The notes under the pieces were generated by a model that saw only the letters and a program-made list of their open reading frames with translations, was not told where the DNA came from and searched no databases. Below are positions 10,810 to 23,170 of a DNA stretch of 64,000 nt, piece after piece. A program made the translations under genes and the position numbers. Within the stretch, counting starts at the first letter, position 1. Every line of letters begins with the position of its first letter. Source of the DNA: Oryzias latipes (taxonomy: Eukaryota > Chordata > Actinopteri > Beloniformes > Adrianichthyidae); NCBI RefSeq assembly GCF_002234675.1, contig NC_019859.2:15549002-15613001 (forward strand), given 5' to 3'.

Positions 10810-13800
10810 TCACCATCCGACATACTGCTGGGGTTTCTGTGGGGTGGCGGCGGCTGAGGCCAACGTCTTGGCTGCCTCTTTGGCTTTCTCTGAGGCGTCC
10901 TTTACCGTGTCCCTGAGCAGCCGCTGGGGCGCCTCTCCTGCAAGACCAGAGAGCAGCACTTTTGAGATCCTTGAGATAAACAGTTAGAAAACCTGCTACC
11001 TTTAGGCTTTTGCTGTATTATTTGTGTGACTTCTTTTATTTTAAACCAAACAAGAGAAAGAATCTGGGATCTTGAGAGTACCTTACAGCTTAATCTATGA
11101 CTTCACAGTGACCAAAAATTCTCATGTAGCAGCTCATGCAGAGCTGACACCTTTAAAAACAGAGCACAAAATACACTATTTTGTTTTTTAGACTTCTTAA
11201 AAGCTAGAAAATATATTTTTTAAATGTGAAATGGGGTTGATTCTGCAGTTTTGATGTCAGAGGATGGTCAGGGGAACCGTCCGCATGCAAACACAGCTTT
11301 TCCTTCAGAATGGTCCCACATCACAGCAGCCTTCCTTGCCATGCTGGCAGAACAACACACAAACTAAATGAACCATACAAGGAATCTCTAAAGGGAGGAG
11401 GAAGAACAAAGCACTGCACAGACCTGATAAAAGGAACCACAACAATTCCACATTTTATTGTTGCTTTTGGAACCAAAAATAAAAAAAGGAAATGAATCAC
11501 TATAAACTGAAGTCATGATTTACTATAGAAAGAGCTTACACACATCTCTTCTCATCACTACTACTAAAAATCTTCTAAGTCAGCTACTAGTCTGTGAGGC
11601 TCATGTTGGGAATTATTGGGACAGTCCTACTGCAGCAGATCCCAGCAGACGTACTCACCACAACGCTCAGCCTGATGCCGAGTCCTGCAGTGCCATCAGC
11701 AGAGGCATTAGGACAGAACCGTGACAACAGAAGAAGATCCTCACTCATTAAACACTCTTCTGCCAACTCAAATCAACCACTTTTACAGAGTTGGTAGTTC
11801 ACAGTCCCCCTTAGCACCTTCTGTAACTGGCTTCAAAGCAGACATCTTCTGCTTTAAGCTAGAAGTGATGTCAAACTTTTCTAGAGAGACGGGTCAGGAC
11901 GGGGGATTGCAACCCCTCCATTGTACCCTTCCATTGTGGCTCTGTGGTTAAAGAAATGAAAACGTTTTTCATTTAAAAAAGTTACTGTAAAGTAAAAGTA
12001 AGTAGCAGGGTAAAACAACTTTAAACTCAAACTTTATTCAACTAGTTGCCAAACAGTTGAAGGATGGTCCGCATCACACGTCAAACTAAACACTTTGACA
12101 GAGTTTTGAGCAGAGCACTGTGTAGCACAGAAAGTCATTCGGAAGTCAGTAAATTCAAGGATTTTAAGTAGAAAAATACGGTAAGGGTCACTCAAGTAGC
12201 TTTGATTCAATTTTAGGTTCCAGACGTAGAAATTTCTGGCTGAGATGAAACACAAACGGTAAAAACTGTTTCCTTATTTCTTTTTTAATTACGGCTGATG
12301 TCACACTGCTAATACATTTGTTCCATTGAGATGAACTATGTGACACAGGGTCTCTTATTTTGAACGAAAGGTTATGTAAACCTCTGTCAAAAATATTTCA
12401 TTTTTGAAAAAAAGGCTATTATGTCTTTATATTTATCTTTTTAATTCAGAAAAAGCAACTTTATATTTTTTCCCCCAATAGTAACAATAACATAAAAGAA
12501 ATCAGTGTCTTCCTTTTCTACAGGGTGAAGTCTCCTACCGGGTTGTAGTGAGTGAGTGTGTGTGTGTGTGCGTGTGTGAGGAATGGCTCTGTGAGTGCAG
12601 GTTGCAGACTCAAAGGTTGGGGGTTTTTCTGTGATGTTTGTTTCCTAAATAAAGCGAGAAGCCGTGACGTACCTTGCAGGTTGGTCAGTGCGTACTCCAG
12701 GCCTTTCAGGGCTTTCACCTGGTTGCTCTTGAAACGGGCCAATCCAAACTCCTAAGAGAACGGCAAAGCAGAAGGATATATTAAAGACAACGGTCTCAGA
12801 ATCACTTTCACTTCTGCTGTTCAAACCATCAACTTCTGTATCTTGTTCACAGGTTCCAGCTTTTCGCTGCATGGAGTTCTCTGACCGATTCTTTTAGTCC
12901 AAACATCACTGTTGGCCTCCATCTTCCCTCGCTATATCGCGGTTCACCTTTTGCTAATTTGTTTTCAGTGCACTTTCTCCTCCCTCCCCCTCTAAATAAT
13001 GTCCACACTGATCTTCATCTGACCTGTTAGTCACTCAGAAATGCTGTTTATTTACGGTCTGTAACTTGTATTTGTAACTGTACACAAATAGTTTCTGTGT
13101 TCTTCTGGAAGGATCCTGATCTGCCTCATCTGAATGATGAAGGACTTAGAAAAGGTCTTCAGAGGTTGTCCTACCTCCTACTGCTGCTCTTTTAAGTAAG
13201 TCGAAATCTAAGTGGACTTTTCTTTTGTTTACCTTTAAATTATTGATTCTGTAAGTTAACAGAATCCTTTTACTCCTTATTGGTGACCATTTCATTTCAG
13301 TTTCAGAGGAGGCTTTAACATCAGAAACAGTTATTGGACACAATATCCTTATTTTTAAGATAACACGTTGACGTTGAATAGAATAAGAAAGACGTCTGGT
13401 GCCACTTTTATAAAAAATCAGTCAAAGTCTAATTTTTAATTTAAATCCCAGCTGGATTTTAGTGTCTGTTAGTAAACTGAGAGGAAAACATCCCATAAAG
13501 GAATCAAACTAGTTATGATGTAAGAAAACAGCTTCAAGCATCTTCATGTGCTGCTTTACGTTGTGTTCGGGAGGCTTGAAGGACGTTTTTCTCAGTTTCT
13601 GTCACCTGAATGGGTTTGGAGAAGCCATAAATGCTGGAGGATATCCACGCCTCCCGTTTCAGCTGTGTGGTGGCCGGATGCTCCACCGACTCCAGGAAAA
13701 CGCAGCGCTCCTCTACAGACTGATGAGACGACAGCAGAGACAGCAGGCTGTGAAAGCCGCTTCATGTGATCACTTTTGTGTCAAATAATTATAGCAACAT

Positions 13801-14825
13801 GCAGATAAAGCAGGCTTCTAGAAGACAGAGTTTGGCAGCACAAAGTACAAACAAAGCTTTGATTGAATGTGACCAAATGTTTAAACTAGAACAAACATTT
13901 TAAAAGCAGAGATAATTTCACACAAAATGAGGCGATTGAACCAGAAGGACACGAAAGCATGAGAGCGTCCTCACCATGAGAGTGGTGTGGTTGAGGTTCC
14001 AAGTGTACGTGGTCAAACTCCGCTCCACAGGATCTACGATGGAGTCCTCCACGATGTATACGGAGCGAGACATGCCGGCAGGGAAGAGCCGCTCCGCCCA
14101 GCGCGGCAGCCGGTTGGTTTTCATCAGGAGGCGTCTGGAGAGGAGCCGGTGGTCCGCCGTCAGCTCTCGGTAAACCACATCCTCTGTGAGAACATGGGTG
14201 CTGCGGGACACACAAACACATTAGTGGTATTGGTAAAGAAATGCATCAAATAAAGCAAAATCTCCTCACCTGACCTTGTGCTCTGAGCTATTTGTACTTC
14301 CCTGTTATATTTTCTCACTTCTCTCTTCTAATAATGGGTGACACTTTGTCACTTCTAAGTGAGGCTAGAGTTTGCCATTATTTCATACAGCAAGTAATTT
14401 AATAAAAATGAACTGCATTCAGCAGAAACATTCTATCTTTTCTCTGATTTTACACAAGATAACTTAAAATCTTTTAACATAGGGATGTAAATCAGATGTA
14501 TCTTAAATATATCAGTGGAGTCTGTGAAACTCTAGACATTAAATGACAGAAAGATATAGGTGACTAAAACACTGCTGAGCTGAAACTTTCACTGATTAAA
14601 GCTAGTTTAAAGAATTATAGCCACTTAGATCAACATGTGAAGGTTAGTATTATAAAAACAATTAAACAGATATCCCTAATTTTGGAGCTGTGATGCTAAA
14701 CATCTCTACATGCATGATGTGTGGCGTCCATACCTGAATGGGTTCGGGTACCTCTGCCAGAAAGCAGACACCACGTGATCCCAAGTGCTTTTGATGTCTA
14801 TGTTGCTACAAAAATACTTGACCAT
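10810..14825 (-). CDS. prelid1: PRELI domain-containing protein 1 (mitochondrial phosphatidic acid transfer)
   Basis: Five coding exons on the minus strand: 14734-14825, 13975-14200, 13606-13719, 12673-12751 and 10810-10937. All have GT-AG junctions and total 639 nt, encoding 212 aa (human PRELID1 is about 219). The start reads MVKYF, as in the family. Exon 1 ends in YPNPF and exon 2 begins with the second part of a Ser codon followed by THVLTEDVVYREL. Exon 2 carries LLSRRLLMKTNRLPRWAERL and VEDSIVDP, exon 3 carries VEERC and REAWISSS, and exon 4 carries EFGLARFKSN. These are hallmark PRELI/MSF1 blocks. The C-terminus (VKDASEKAKEAAK) is the Ala/Lys-rich helical tail seen in PRELID1. In known family members the protein works in the mitochondrial intermembrane space with TRIAP1, moving phosphatidic acid for cardiolipin synthesis. 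It is head to head with ndufb6. Which teleost paralogue (a or b) cannot be told here. Confidence 0.93.
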
Positions 14826-15031
14826 TTTTCTGGCAGTGATGTACACACTGGTCTGAATGTTGTTTTTCTGTAAAAAACACTAAAAATCTGGACGCTGACT
14901 CCATCCAAAGTCTGGGAGAGTCCTGTCAAAATAAAAAAGAAATATGAATAAATCAATGAGAGGATCGGACAGAGTGACATCTTTATTCCACAAATTATGA
15001 TTTCATTATTAGGTTTGACCAAGAGTGGAAT

Positions 15032-15058
15032 TTTATTATTATTATTATTATTATTATT
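15032..15058. repeat. (ATT)n microsatellite
   Basis: About nine ATT units immediately beside repeat A copy 2. Confidence 0.9.
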
Positions 15059-15068
15059 GTTATTATTC

Positions 15069-15620
15069 TTATTAATATTATGCATGTGTGTGTAATCATC
15101 ATTTGTTTCAATATAACCCCCTGTTGACAGAAAATGTATATTTAGCCACCAAAGGCGTCTTTTTAGTTGAGGTTGAGGGTTGAGTGATAGGTTCACGGAC
15201 TGCCGTAAATGTAAATAACCTGCTAACACGGTGGTTTCTAAGTCGATTTTGTAGCGGCCATAGGGTGAGCAGGATGGTATAGACGGTGAAAACCGAGAGG
15301 CTATGTCTACCTACGATGACCACATCGAAAACAAAACGAAAATGTTACTTCACACCATATGATTGGTCACTATCACGAACTAAGTGACCCATTTTTCAAA
15401 AATTAATCTAGATTTACCGTCGAAATTACAGTGATATATATATATATATATATGTTCAATTACTATTTCAGAGTCTTACCTGTGTAAAATGTAAATAAAG
15501 GTGGAGTTTTTGTAATATCCAAAGACAGAAGGGTGAGGTTTACATGGAACAACTCGTTCGCCGGTGTTGGCTAATTTGACACATTACGCTGTATTAACAA
15601 ACAGGAAGGTCGTTTGAGCA
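15069..15620. repeat. Duplicated repeat 'A', copy 2
   Basis: Same order and orientation as 1-282 plus 5532-5790, without the 5.2-kb insertion: the sequence passes directly through CTTCACAC near 15349. It starts about 240 bp upstream of the prelid1 start codon, so it may overlap that gene's promoter or 5' untranslated region. A short (TA)n tract at 15436-15453 is specific to this copy. It could be a partial solo LTR or a segmental duplication. Confidence 0.6.
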
Positions 15621-16440
15621 TGCGTCAGAATTATTTTCAAAGTAATACTATTTCCGGGTAAAATATAAAAAACTTACAAGTTCAAGTGACCTTTTCTGTA
15701 GTTGATTACAAGATATACCTTTGCAAACTCCATCATCAACATTTCTTAAAAAATAGTAATGATTTTAAAATTTTGTAGAATAATTATCTAAAAATGCTAT
15801 CTTTGATAAATCTCTTCTAGATTCCCATTGATATGATCCTAAATTAGCATTTAGATTTTTTTACTTAATATTAATACTTAATTATTAACCCACCCACCCA
15901 CTTAATTATTAGTTATTGCTTATAGTGTTTGGTAGAGATTTCCCAATTTAAAAAGGAAATTAATGCTCCCTTTTTTTCCAGAGACAGCTGATCAACTTAC
16001 TTTGGATCTGCTGACATTCAAGAACTTTTTAGAAAAACGTCCACAGACATGTTATTGATCATCTTCATAAGTACTTCCCTTTTAACTGTGAAAAAAAATT
16101 TTTTTTGTTTCTTTAGAAAGCAAAAAAAGAAGACTCTTATTTCAGAAATGTGTTGATCATGATGCCAATATAACACGTTCATAAATTTAATACACTTTCA
16201 TGATGATATTATTTTCTATGCTAATGATAACAATCACTGACTGTGTACATTATATCAACATTCACTGACTGTGTTTAAATTGTTTATTGTTGTATACTGA
16301 CTGTGTATTTTAATTTGACATAAGAAAAATAATTTCTTTCCATTTTCCGCCAGTAGAGGTCGCCATGCAAAACAGGTCAGCCCTTTTTTACCGGTGACAT
16401 TTCCTCCTGTTCTTCTTCGTTGGTGCCCTCCAGAGGAAGT
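15621..16440. other. Intergenic, AT-rich, between prelid1 and ndufb6
   Basis: No coding or RNA feature recognised. It lies between two divergently transcribed genes and probably holds the ndufb6 promoter toward its right end, but no core promoter motif stands out. Confidence 0.4.
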
Positions 16441-16496
16441 GTCCTCCATGGTGTCATTGTAGGTTGATCGAGGTTGAAAATACTGAAATAAAAAAA

Positions 16497-19400
16497 ATGA
16501 GTGGTTACACACCAGACGAGAAGCTCCGTTTCGAGCAGATAGTTAAGCTGCGGAGGCAGTGGCTGAAGGACCAGGAGCTCAGTCCCAGGGAGCCCGTGGT
16601 GACGCCGAAACCCCCCGGTCCTGTTGCCAAATTCTGGGCTGGTTTTCTGGAGCCGAAGACCCTCTGGAGGCTTTACGTGAGTCCCGGCAGTCAGCATCTG
16701 TTTACGTTGTTTTAGTTTAGTTGGAAACGAGAATAACAACAAGCCTTTTATACGTTCAAATCAATGGCTGTTATTCTTTTGTTGTGATTTAAGGTACAGA
16801 TTAATATGTAGTAGCGTCAGCGTGTTATGTTTATAAGACTTATCCTAATTCAAGAACGTTTATTTTGATCAACAATTTGACTTGGAAAAAAAAGAGCCTA
16901 CATCGAATTGTTTAACATGGAATAAAGTGTATTTAAAGTCCTAAACGTCTTTACAATGTTTAGCTGTTATCATAGAGAAAAATAAAACATTTAAACTAAT
17001 TTAATAGGATACATTTTTTTAAATTTTGTAGTTGTTGGCAAGTATTTCATTTACACTACCTAGTGTCTATGTATAAACATAAACAAATCATTCAAATATA
17101 TTATTAATACATTTTATACAAAAAGGTATTAATAATATACTCAAATATATTATCAATACCTTTTTGTATAAATATAAACATAAATATCTACATTTTTTGA
17201 GAGTGTAGTTGTCTTTTTGCACCTTTTAACGCTCTTTAAACTCTCAATTTGCACAGGAAGCCGTTCTAATGATCCTGAATGTTTTCATGTCAAATCATCT
17301 GCACATTTTCTTTCATTTTGAAATCACTACATTCATCAGTTTGGGAAATCCTGCTTTATTTTTGATTTTGTTTACTGTTCTGGCTTTTGATCTAGAAGCT
17401 GCCTTGCAGTTTAAATGAATAGAAAAGTATTTATATCTATTCAAAATAGTCTGTAGACCTTTAGCAGGAAAGACCAGACTTTCATCAATTAAGAAGAAAT
17501 GAGCTTATTTAATATTTACCAATTATCTAAAGTATTATAAAAGCTAAACATCTTTTTTTAATTAAAAAATTGCCTTGTGTTATTTTTTGATTGTTTTTTT
17601 AACTGGGTTAATTAATCATATTTTAACTTTTACATTAATACTAAAATATATTAAATGTATTTAGCAATAAGCACATGTTCAATGAAGCTCCTTTTTGGTT
17701 TTTTTCCACCAACAATTGAGAACATTCTCTCCCATTTAAATGGTAAATGGCGTATACTTGTATAGCGCCTTTCTTCCTACAAGGACAAAGCGCTTTACAG
17801 TCACAGACCCATTCACCCAGTCACACACACATTCACACACACATTCATACACTGATGGCGGCTCCGCTGCCAAACACAGGCGCCTGCCTACCACCAGAGG
17901 CAAGGTGGGGTTCAGTGTCTTGCCCAAGGACACTTCGACTCATGGGCGTGCAAGGCGGGAATCGAACCTGCAATCTTATGATCATGGGTCATGGGTCGAT
18001 CGCCCTACCGCTGCACCACGGCCGCCCCTGGCACCCTGGCAGCAATGAAATATTTTGAATAATTCTTACTTTTTGTATTTATTTTTCTGTGTTAAACTTC
18101 ATCTTAAATTATGGGATTAGCATTTTTTAAGCGTTCTATGTTTGTCTTTATTTCTTTAGTTTGGTGTCTTAAGCTGTTGGCCTTTAAACACACATTGTAG
18201 CAGGAAATATATATTTTTGATCGTTTATTGATTTTGTGTTTTTATTTCTCTCTTTCAGACCTACAAAGTATACAAAGGTGGAGTTTTCACATTGACAAGA
18301 CTGCTGATTCCTGCCTGGGTTGTCCACTATTGTGTGAAATATCACATTGCTGTGAGTTCATTTGCAGAAGCTTTTAGATGTATTTGACACTGTTTTGTTT
18401 TGTCTTTTGTGCTGTATATAAATAAGAAAGGTTTAGTATCAAGATCAACAACATAAATATTATGTTTAGTTAATATGTAACAAAAAGAAAAGAAAAAAAA
18501 GTATTTATCCTTCCCCTTTTTAAAATTGACCTAAAATTTAAAAAAATGGCTGCACGGTGGTGCAGTTGATGCCACTTTCACTTCACTCCCACCTCCCAGT
18601 GAGAAGGTTCAAATCCCGGCTGGAACCTTTCTGTGTAGAGTTTGCATGTTCTCCCCGTGCATGTGTGGGTTTCTCCGGGCGCTCTGGCTTCCTCCCACCT
18701 TCCAAAAACATGCTTCATTGGTTCCTCTAAATTGCCCCTAGGTGTGCATGTGTGAGTGTGTGGGGGGAGTGATTGTGTGACCTGGGACAGACTGGTGGCC
18801 TGCCCAGGGTGGACCCTGCCTTCGCCCAGCAGTAGCTGGGACAGACTCCCTCAACCCTGTGACCCCAAAAGGAATTTAGCGGGTAAAGAAAATGGATGGA
18901 CCTAAAATATAGTTTTCATGCCTTTTCTTAAAAAAAAAAATCCTTAACACCTACAATGGGGCAAAAACTATCTAGTGTGCCACCAATTGTGCAAGTTCTT
19001 CCACTTAAAAAGATGACAGAGGCCTGCTAATTTCATCATAGGTATACCTCAACTATGACAGACAAAATGAGAAAAAATAAATCCAGAAAATCACTGTCTT
19101 ATTTTTTGAAGAATTCTTTAAAAATCTGATTATTGTGACTGTGTTCCCTATGTAGCCACCTCTCCTGCAGGTTTTGAGGATGTAAACGCAAGGACATTTT
19201 AGTTCCGAGGCTGCAATTCTGAACAGTTGAAATTATAATTAAATCTTTCCACAATCACAATATTATATTTACCCCACTTTAGAATAAATATCAGAGAATG
19301 TGAGTATTATAAAAAACATCTGCACTTCCAGGAATCCCAGGAGCGACACGCAGAATAAGACTGCATCTGCACAGATGTGCTGTAAAACCTTCATTTTAGG

Positions 19401-19995
19401 ATGTCAACAAGGTTCCACAGCTTCACTGAATTTATCAATGAAGAAGAATTTAAGGGATTTCAGGCATAAACATAGAAATATTGTATACTTTCAAACACCA
19501 CATTGTGTATGCACACATGTCCTTGTGTGTCATCAGCAGCATCTTCAATTTTACTGCAGTCAATTTTTAATAAATCATTCTCAAAATATGGATAGTGTTT
19601 TCTAAATATGTACATTATGTTATTAATGCGTATCAGTCAGTCACAAGTGTTTCTACAGTATTGTCAAACTTTTTAGAATTTTCCATAGATACAGTATTGT
19701 GTCTGTTGTGCATTTTGTTTAGATGTTCACTTCAGTTAAATGATCAGAGCCGTACACCTGACAGCACATGCTAATTATGAATGCTTTGTTTTCCAGCAAA
19801 AGCCCTACGGCATTGTGGAACTAAAACCCAGACTGTTTCCTGTAAGTTGTCTTCATTTTTGGCTTTCTGTTTGTGGTTATTGTATTCATCATAAAATATA
19901 TGTATATAATCAACCTTTTTTCTGTTCAGGGTGACACCATTCTGGAGACCGGGGAAGTTGTTCCAGATCTCCCAGAGACTCATAGCCATCATTAA
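16497..19995 (+). CDS. ndufb6: NADH dehydrogenase [ubiquinone] 1 beta subcomplex subunit 6
   Basis: Four exons: 16497-16676, 18259-18351, 19797-19841 and 19930-19995. All junctions are GT-AG and phase 0, giving 127 aa, the usual size for this subunit. The start [11 protein letters not shown] is preferred over an in-frame ATG 33 nt upstream because it matches the family N-terminus. Exon 1 carries [17 protein letters not shown] and FWAGFLEP. Exon 2 encodes the single membrane segment (about residues 70-90, [19 protein letters not shown]). Exon 3 encodes the [14 protein letters not shown] block, and exon 4 ends PETHSHH. It is an accessory subunit of respiratory complex I in the inner mitochondrial membrane. 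topors follows in the same direction, as in human. Intron 1 contains a hairpin and a minus-strand SINE, and intron 2 a V-SINE. Confidence 0.95.
17113..17172. repeat. Inverted repeat, 26-bp arms
   Basis: The arms at 17113-17138 and 17147-17172 are complementary with one mismatch and an 8-base spacer. AT-rich, in ndufb6 intron 1. Confidence 0.85.
17736..18028 (-). mobile_element. tRNA-derived SINE
   Basis: Read on the minus strand it starts GGGGCGGCCGTGGTGCAGCG, containing a pol III A box, and has a perfect B box GGTTCGATTCC about 50 bp on. The body includes (TG)-rich sequence and the tail reads GTAAAGCGCTTTGTCC then AAGGCGCTATACAAG, a 3' tail type shared with LINE partners in fish. It is a SINE, not a functional tRNA gene, because no cloverleaf 3' half follows the B box. 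Confidence 0.8.
18538..18899 (+). mobile_element. V-SINE-type retroposon with target duplication
   Basis: The head GGCTGCACGGTGGTGCAGTT holds an A box and GGTTCAAATCC the B box. The conserved central part TTTGCATGTTCTCCCC, GGCTTCCTCCCACC and CTAAATTGCCCCTAGGTGTG is characteristic of vertebrate V-SINEs. It ends GAAAATGGATGG. The 9-bp sequence ACCTAAAAT flanks it at 18529-18537 and 18900-18908. Confidence 0.85.
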
Positions 19996-20064
19996 AATCA
20001 GAACTATTTCAGTCATTTTCTTAAATTTCTGTTGTAAAAACTATGTAAATTCCATCAAAGTGTC

Positions 20065-20070
20065 AATAAA
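20065..20070 (+). terminator. ndufb6: Polyadenylation signal of ndufb6
   Basis: AATAAA 70 bp after the stop codon. Confidence 0.75.
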
Positions 20071-20388
20071 GGCTAAAAATATAACTTCACTGGTTTCTAG
20101 TGAAATTATTTCTACAAAAAAAGATTATATTTCAATTAATTGTCATTTATTAAAGAACATAGAAATGCAGCATAATGCAACTTGATGCATTAGGTTTTGC
20201 AGCATTAAGGTCAGAATATTACTCATGGTGATATTAGTGACAGAAAGATTTAAACTTTTCTTAGGATAAAGTCAGTTTGCAGATATAATCATCTAATTCT
20301 TATACAGTAACTGTTAACAATCATGGGAAACAAGGACATTAGAAGATAGATTTAGATTTTGTGTTGTGATTTATGACCAATGCATTAA

Positions 20389-20959
20389 TCTCCCACTCCC
20401 ATCATTTTTTGATCTATTGTAAAAGCATTTCCAGTGGTCTTTCAGTTATGAGAAAGCAGTTTTTAGGCAAAAGTTAAAAAACTACAGTTTTCTAGGACAG
20501 TTTCTGCAGAGCAGCAGTAGTTCATCAGAAATTCACCTCTGAGTTGTGGACGGAACTGTTGGCGTGGAGTAAGCCTTCACTCATTTCCCATCATCCCTTT
20601 CTTTACTCTCTCTCTCCCCCACTAGCTTACAGCTCACAACTGGAGCCAGTTATACACTTATAATGCAGATGCCATCTCAGACGAGGAAAACGAAGACGAT
20701 CATGGATCTATTTGTCAGCTAGTGGATGTTTTAGAATGAAGGGTAGCAGGGAAATTGTGGACCTGTCAACTGTAGCACCTACGTCAGCGTTATAAGATTT
20801 TTCCAACAGCAGTTTTTCATCTAACGAACTCAAGACGATTTGAATAAACAAATACTCCCAAATGCAATTTTGATCTTAATTTTCATATGCATGTCCTCCA
20901 TTGTGAGAAAAATGCTACAGGAAGATGTTATAAACCCCAAAAACAGGATTTTGGGGTCT
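20389..20959. mobile_element. TTAA-flanked MITE, copy 1
   Basis: Flanked by TTAA at 20385-20388 and 20960-20963. Internal sequence matches copies at 36.1, 39.6 and 49.9 kb (for example GATCTATTGTAAAAG, CTGCAGAGC, GACGAGGAAAA and CATGGATCTATTTGT). TTAA duplication is typical of piggyBac and Kolobok elements. It lies between ndufb6 and topors. Confidence 0.7.
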
Positions 20960-21289
20960 TTAATTTTCTTTTAATGGGGAATGGTACTCTTTTCATTAGA
21001 TCGTTTAAAGTTAGACGTGCACTTATAGGCCAATAATGGGCAGTAATGCATTATTGGAAAACTGTTAATGTTTTCAATTTTTTGGCCATTTCCTACGAAC
21101 ATAAAAATGTAAACAAAGTTCCTGTCTACAGTCAAGCTATAATTTCCTGTGTTTGGACTTGTTGACATTTTATTTTGAAAATCGGAAACCTGTACCGACT
21201 ATTAATAGCTTCCGTAATGAAGTCTGAGGAAGGAAGGGTTAATACGACCGTTTACTTTTTATTTTTTTTTAAATTGACTGTGTTTCTAC

Positions 21290-21343
21290 CAGACTAGAGG
21301 TTTAACCCATATCCTGTGGCACACGGCTTCAACGAAGTCGAAG
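21290..21343 (+). other. topors: Possible 5' noncoding exon of topors
   Basis: A splice donor AAG|GTAAAC at 21343/21344 lies in a locally GC-richer stretch upstream of the topors acceptor at 23654. In human TOPORS the long coding exon is also preceded by an upstream exon. Weak evidence; the exon start is a guess. Confidence 0.25.
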
Positions 21344-22736
21344 GTAAACTCGACACCTTTTTTATGAACTTACTGAACCGATGTGTGGTTGTTTTGTTAG
21401 CTCTGCTGGCTAAACTTTAGCCGCTGTGTGTGCTAGCCAACTTAGCTAGCCTGCTAAGTTTTATTGGGGAATGTATCCCCTTATTATATTATACTTACTG
21501 TTTATGTGTTTGTAAAAAATAAGTCTAGAAATATTGGAGAGGCTTATATGTTTGTGTCAAGCCTATACTTGGGTTTTGATGTCATTAGCTGCTCAAGACA
21601 AGAAATCAGGCTATTAGCTTAAACAGAATCAGACAAACAAAACACGAACGTTACAAATTACAAAACGACATTTGACGAAATATTTGATAGAGTGCGAAAA
21701 GCTCTTTATCCTGACGCTCTTTCAATTGGAGAAAAGAATAGACTCAGATAATCATATTTCGGGGGACAGTGTTAAAGTATGGCGATGACGATTATGAAAG
21801 GCTGCCATGTTATAACACGTACAGTAGACTCATTCTCTATGTTTATTTTAACTATACATACGATAGAAACAGAAGGTCAGTGAAAGTATTTGAGGCTTTG
21901 GGTAATTTAATATTAGTTAAAAACCGTGTTGATAAAGAAAACAACACACATCTTTTACCATTAAGCGTTCCAACAACTAGTGTGATGTCACTACATTTAG
22001 CATGACCAGGACAACCTTGCATGAGAAACCTGCCTCACGTTTCTCATGTAAGCCTAGACACTAGTGTTTTTCATTCTTTACCAAATAAATGTAAATAATA
22101 TCATATATTTGGATTGTATGTTGAGTAAAAATGCTAATTGGGCTTTGTCACTGTATATGTAAAGGTGTTGTCCATATCTGTGATCTATGCACCATATGTT
22201 GTTGGATGTTCAAAAGTTCAAAAGTAAACAAGAGTATAAGTACAAGGCTGCGGGAGAAGAAAGGAATTAAGTGTTATATGTCTACATCTAATACTTAAAG
22301 CATAAAATTGACAGCTCAGGATTTCTGTTCAGCCCAATGAGTGTTACATTTCCCCTCAAATTCATGCCAGACCCAAAGTGATCCAAACTGCACTGCATAT
22401 TACTTCATTAATTGTGATGTCAAACTTGTAAGTTTAAGATTTCTGTACCAATCCCTATTTTACTTAGAGCTAGAGCCAGATTCCTAAACCAGCTCCATTT
22501 AGTTTCAGAAGATCATGTTTAGGTATGAATTAATATTAATTACTTTTCCAAATTAGCCCTTCAAACTTACATTTGATTAGTTTAAAAATAAACAAGAAAA
22601 TGTTAAATTTTTTCTTTTAAAATTATTATTATTACTTTCTTTTGAATGTATTTCTTTATTTTACTTTATTTATTTTATTATTATTCATTTTTTTATTTTT
22701 ATCTATTTTTAGTTCTCCATTTATTTATTTTCTTTT

Positions 22737-23170
22737 TAGGTGTGTGTGTGTGTGGGGGGGGTGCTAGTCCATTAGGGAAGTCAGGGCATGAATGGAGGGG
22801 CTGGACCTCCTGCCCCTCTGGGTTGGCACGGGCCCCTTCCTTGCTGACTGTCTCTCGGCGCTGTCACGGCTTTGGCCCTTGTCTGCGGCTGGCTTGCCGC
22901 CTCCTGACTGCCTGGCTGCCCTGGGAGGGGGGGCGCCTACCGCGGCCGGCTGGGGGAGCCTTCTTCCCCTGGTTGTGCCCATCCGCCTGCTCATCCCCGC
23001 TCCCACCCAAACAAACGTTGCACACAGGCACATAGGGCTCCAGAAACTGGATGGGTGGGACATGCTGGCGGGGCTTACTGGGGGTGACTCTCTCTGGGGT
23101 CGCATCGGCGCCTACCCTCCATTCCATTCCACTTTTACTTTTACTTTAGACACCCTGATTCATCTAGGCC
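22737..23170 (+). repeat. GC/G-rich LINE 3'-UTR-like fragment
   Basis: After a T-rich tract, a (TG)n run leads into G-runs and GC-rich sequence, then a segment CTTTAGACACCCTGATTCAT that resembles CCTTAGACATGTAGGGCCC in the 3' region of the L1 at 62.6-63.8 kb. Composition differs sharply from its AT-rich surroundings. No ORF2 sequence precedes it. It lies in the presumed topors 5' intron. Confidence 0.45.

Noticed and set aside
13886-14253. Several open frames on both strands around prelid1 exon 2
   Set aside because: Only the minus frame with the PRELI blocks matches a protein family and splices in phase; the rest are overlaps.
17940-18028. Possible tRNA gene on the minus strand
   Set aside because: A and B boxes are present but no acceptor stem or T-arm 3' half closes; it is the head of a SINE.
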